Source: Alphaproteobacteria bacterium (GTDB taxonomy: Bacteria; Pseudomonadota; Alphaproteobacteria; Thalassobaculales; Thalassobaculaceae). From it: 64,000 bases of DNA. Below, in pieces: positions 63,263-64,000 of this stretch; the stretch's first letter is position 1; each line of letters begins with the position of its first letter. Below the pieces are notes generated by a model. It had not been told where the DNA came from and searched no databases. It worked only from the letters and a program-made list of their open reading frames with translations. The position numbers were made by a program, and so were the translations under genes. The stretch lies in NCBI GenBank assembly GCA_022822665.1, contig JAJEAR010000056.1, positions 1 to 64,000 of the forward strand. Direction: 5' to 3'.

Positions 63263-64000
63263 ATGGAACGCATTCCGATCACCGGCTACGCCGACCGCTT
63301 CTCGCTCGCGCCGGGCGAGACCATCGCCTTCAAGGTCTCGAGCATGTCGGACCAGCCCTATACCGCCAGGCTTGTCCGGGTGATCAGCGGAGATCCGAGC
63401 CCAATGGGACCCGGACTGATCGAGGAAGACATCGACGCCTCCTTCGCCGGTACCTATTCCTCCCGGTTCCAGGCCATCAACAGCGGATCCTGCATGCGGG
63501 CTTCGCCGGGCAGCGCCCTCGATGTCCACGAGAGCTGGACCGTTGCCGCCACCATATGGCCGACCACGCCGCACACCGGTGTCCAGGCGGTAGCGGGACA
63601 GCTCGACAGGGACGGGTGTCGCGGCCTGCTGCTCGCGGTGGGACCGAGCGGTGCCGAGGTACATGCCGGCGACGGCACGAAACTGGCGTGTGTCGCCACA
63701 GGCCTGCCGCTTGCGTCCCGGCGATGGTACCGGGTGTGGGCGAGTTTCGATGCGGCGCAGGGTGAGATCCGGGTCGGCCAGGCCCCGGTTGTACCGAGGG
63801 TCGACATCGCCGACGCCGGCGAGGCGGGGACCCGTGCCCGTGCCTGCCATGCCGGCCGGGTTCCGTTTCTGGTCGCGGCGACCGGCGACCAGCGGACCGA
63901 TTGGCATTTCAACGGCAAGATCGAACGCCCGTTCGTTGCCGCGGGCGCACTGGCGGCCGCCGAGGTCGAGGCCATCGCCAACGGCCATGCCCCGGCTGGC
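63263..64000 (+). CDS. N,N-dimethylformamidase-like large subunit, incomplete at window end
   Basis: An open frame of 246 codons runs past the window. It begins MERIPITGYADRFSLAPGET, then FKVSSMSDQPYTARLVRVI and SGDPSPMGPGLIEE, the N-terminal pattern of dimethylformamidase large (beta) subunits, which hydrolyse N,N-dimethylformamide to dimethylamine and formate. The remainder has a laminin-G-like region (WTVAATIWPTTPH). GGGAGG lies 7 bp before ATG at 63263. The small subunit and C-terminal part are outside, so substrate is uncertain. Confidence 0.75.
   Translation, partial: MERIPITGYADRFSLAPGETIAFKVSSMSDQPYTARLVRVISGDPSPMGPGLIEEDIDASFAGTYSSRFQAINSGSCMRASPGSALDVHESWTVAATIWPTTPHTGVQAVAGQLDRDGCRGLLLAVGPSGAEVHAGDGTKLACVATGLPLASRRWYRVWASFDAAQGEIRVGQAPVVPRVDIADAGEAGTRARACHAGRVPFLVAATGDQRTDWHFNGKIERPFVAAGALAAAEVEAIANGHAPAG

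Noticed and set aside
1..64000. CRISPR arrays
   Set aside because: No short repeats with regular spacing were found in any gap.

Overview
The window is GC-rich, densely packed chromosomal DNA from an alphaproteobacterium, most likely a free-living member of a Rhodospirillales-like lineage. The assignment rests on gene content and order: ileS-lspA-DUF3035 (BamF-type) lipoprotein, a tandem M16 peptidase pair next to mutL, ilvE divergent from a MarR/OmpR/histidine-kinase set, a csaA/phasin/proC/ubiK block divergent from lgt/MidA/pgeF, and prs-rplY-pth-ychF. It also rests on ATGA/GTGA start-stop overlaps and alphaproteobacterial protein types. No rRNA, tRNA, CRISPR array or complete insertion sequence was found.

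Layout. 1-3.3 kb: a small exported protein, a 2-keto-4-pentenoate hydratase-type enzyme, and a ygiB-ygiC pair. 3.4-8.3 kb: ribF, ileS, lspA and a BamF-like lipoprotein. 8.3-13.4 kb: an accessory segment with an ArsR/SRPBCC/haloalkane-dehalogenase operon under a palindromic operator, a TfoX-N protein, an orphan winged-helix plus PD-(D/E)xK protein, and a broken DUF433/DUF5615 toxin-antitoxin pair. 13.5-18.1 kb: two M16 peptidase-like proteins (one catalytic, one lacking the zinc motif) and mutL. 18.3-28.9 kb: a probable catabolic block of class III aminotransferase, hydantoinase/oxoprolinase HyuB-HyuA, a DctPQM TRAP transporter and a DadA-type D-amino-acid dehydrogenase. 29.4-31.1 kb: a SulP transporter interrupted by a frameshift. 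31.5-33.8 kb: N-formylglutamate amidohydrolase-like, YbdK-type glutamate-cysteine ligase and DUF1244. 33.8-39.3 kb: Baeyer-Villiger monooxygenase, acyl-CoA-dehydrogenase-like flavoprotein, SDR and sulfatase. 39.7-43.6 kb: McrBC restriction genes abutting an IS1380 transposase remnant and a decayed tyrosine integrase, the scar of a defence island.

44.2-64 kb is mostly core: folE, trkH, argE, ilvE; a MarR/response-regulator/sensor-kinase overlapping operon; csaA, a phasin with a clear promoter and PhaR-like operator, a TetR-like gene, proC, a YbjN-domain gene and ubiK on the minus strand; then lgt, a MidA-type methyltransferase, pgeF, a metal-ligand-less M24 protein, a lipoprotein, prs, rplY, pth and ychF. 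The window ends inside an N,N-dimethylformamidase-like large subunit gene.

The most interesting non-core material is the split of the conserved ileS...mutL neighbourhood by accessory genes, the chimeric toxin/integrase-tail ORF, the mcrB start built at the edge of a transposase remnant, the hydantoinase/TRAP/DadA catabolic block, and the paired metal-less relatives of M16 and M24 peptidases. No convincing entirely new multi-gene system was found. The best candidate for an undescribed function is the orphan HTH/PD-(D/E)xK protein.
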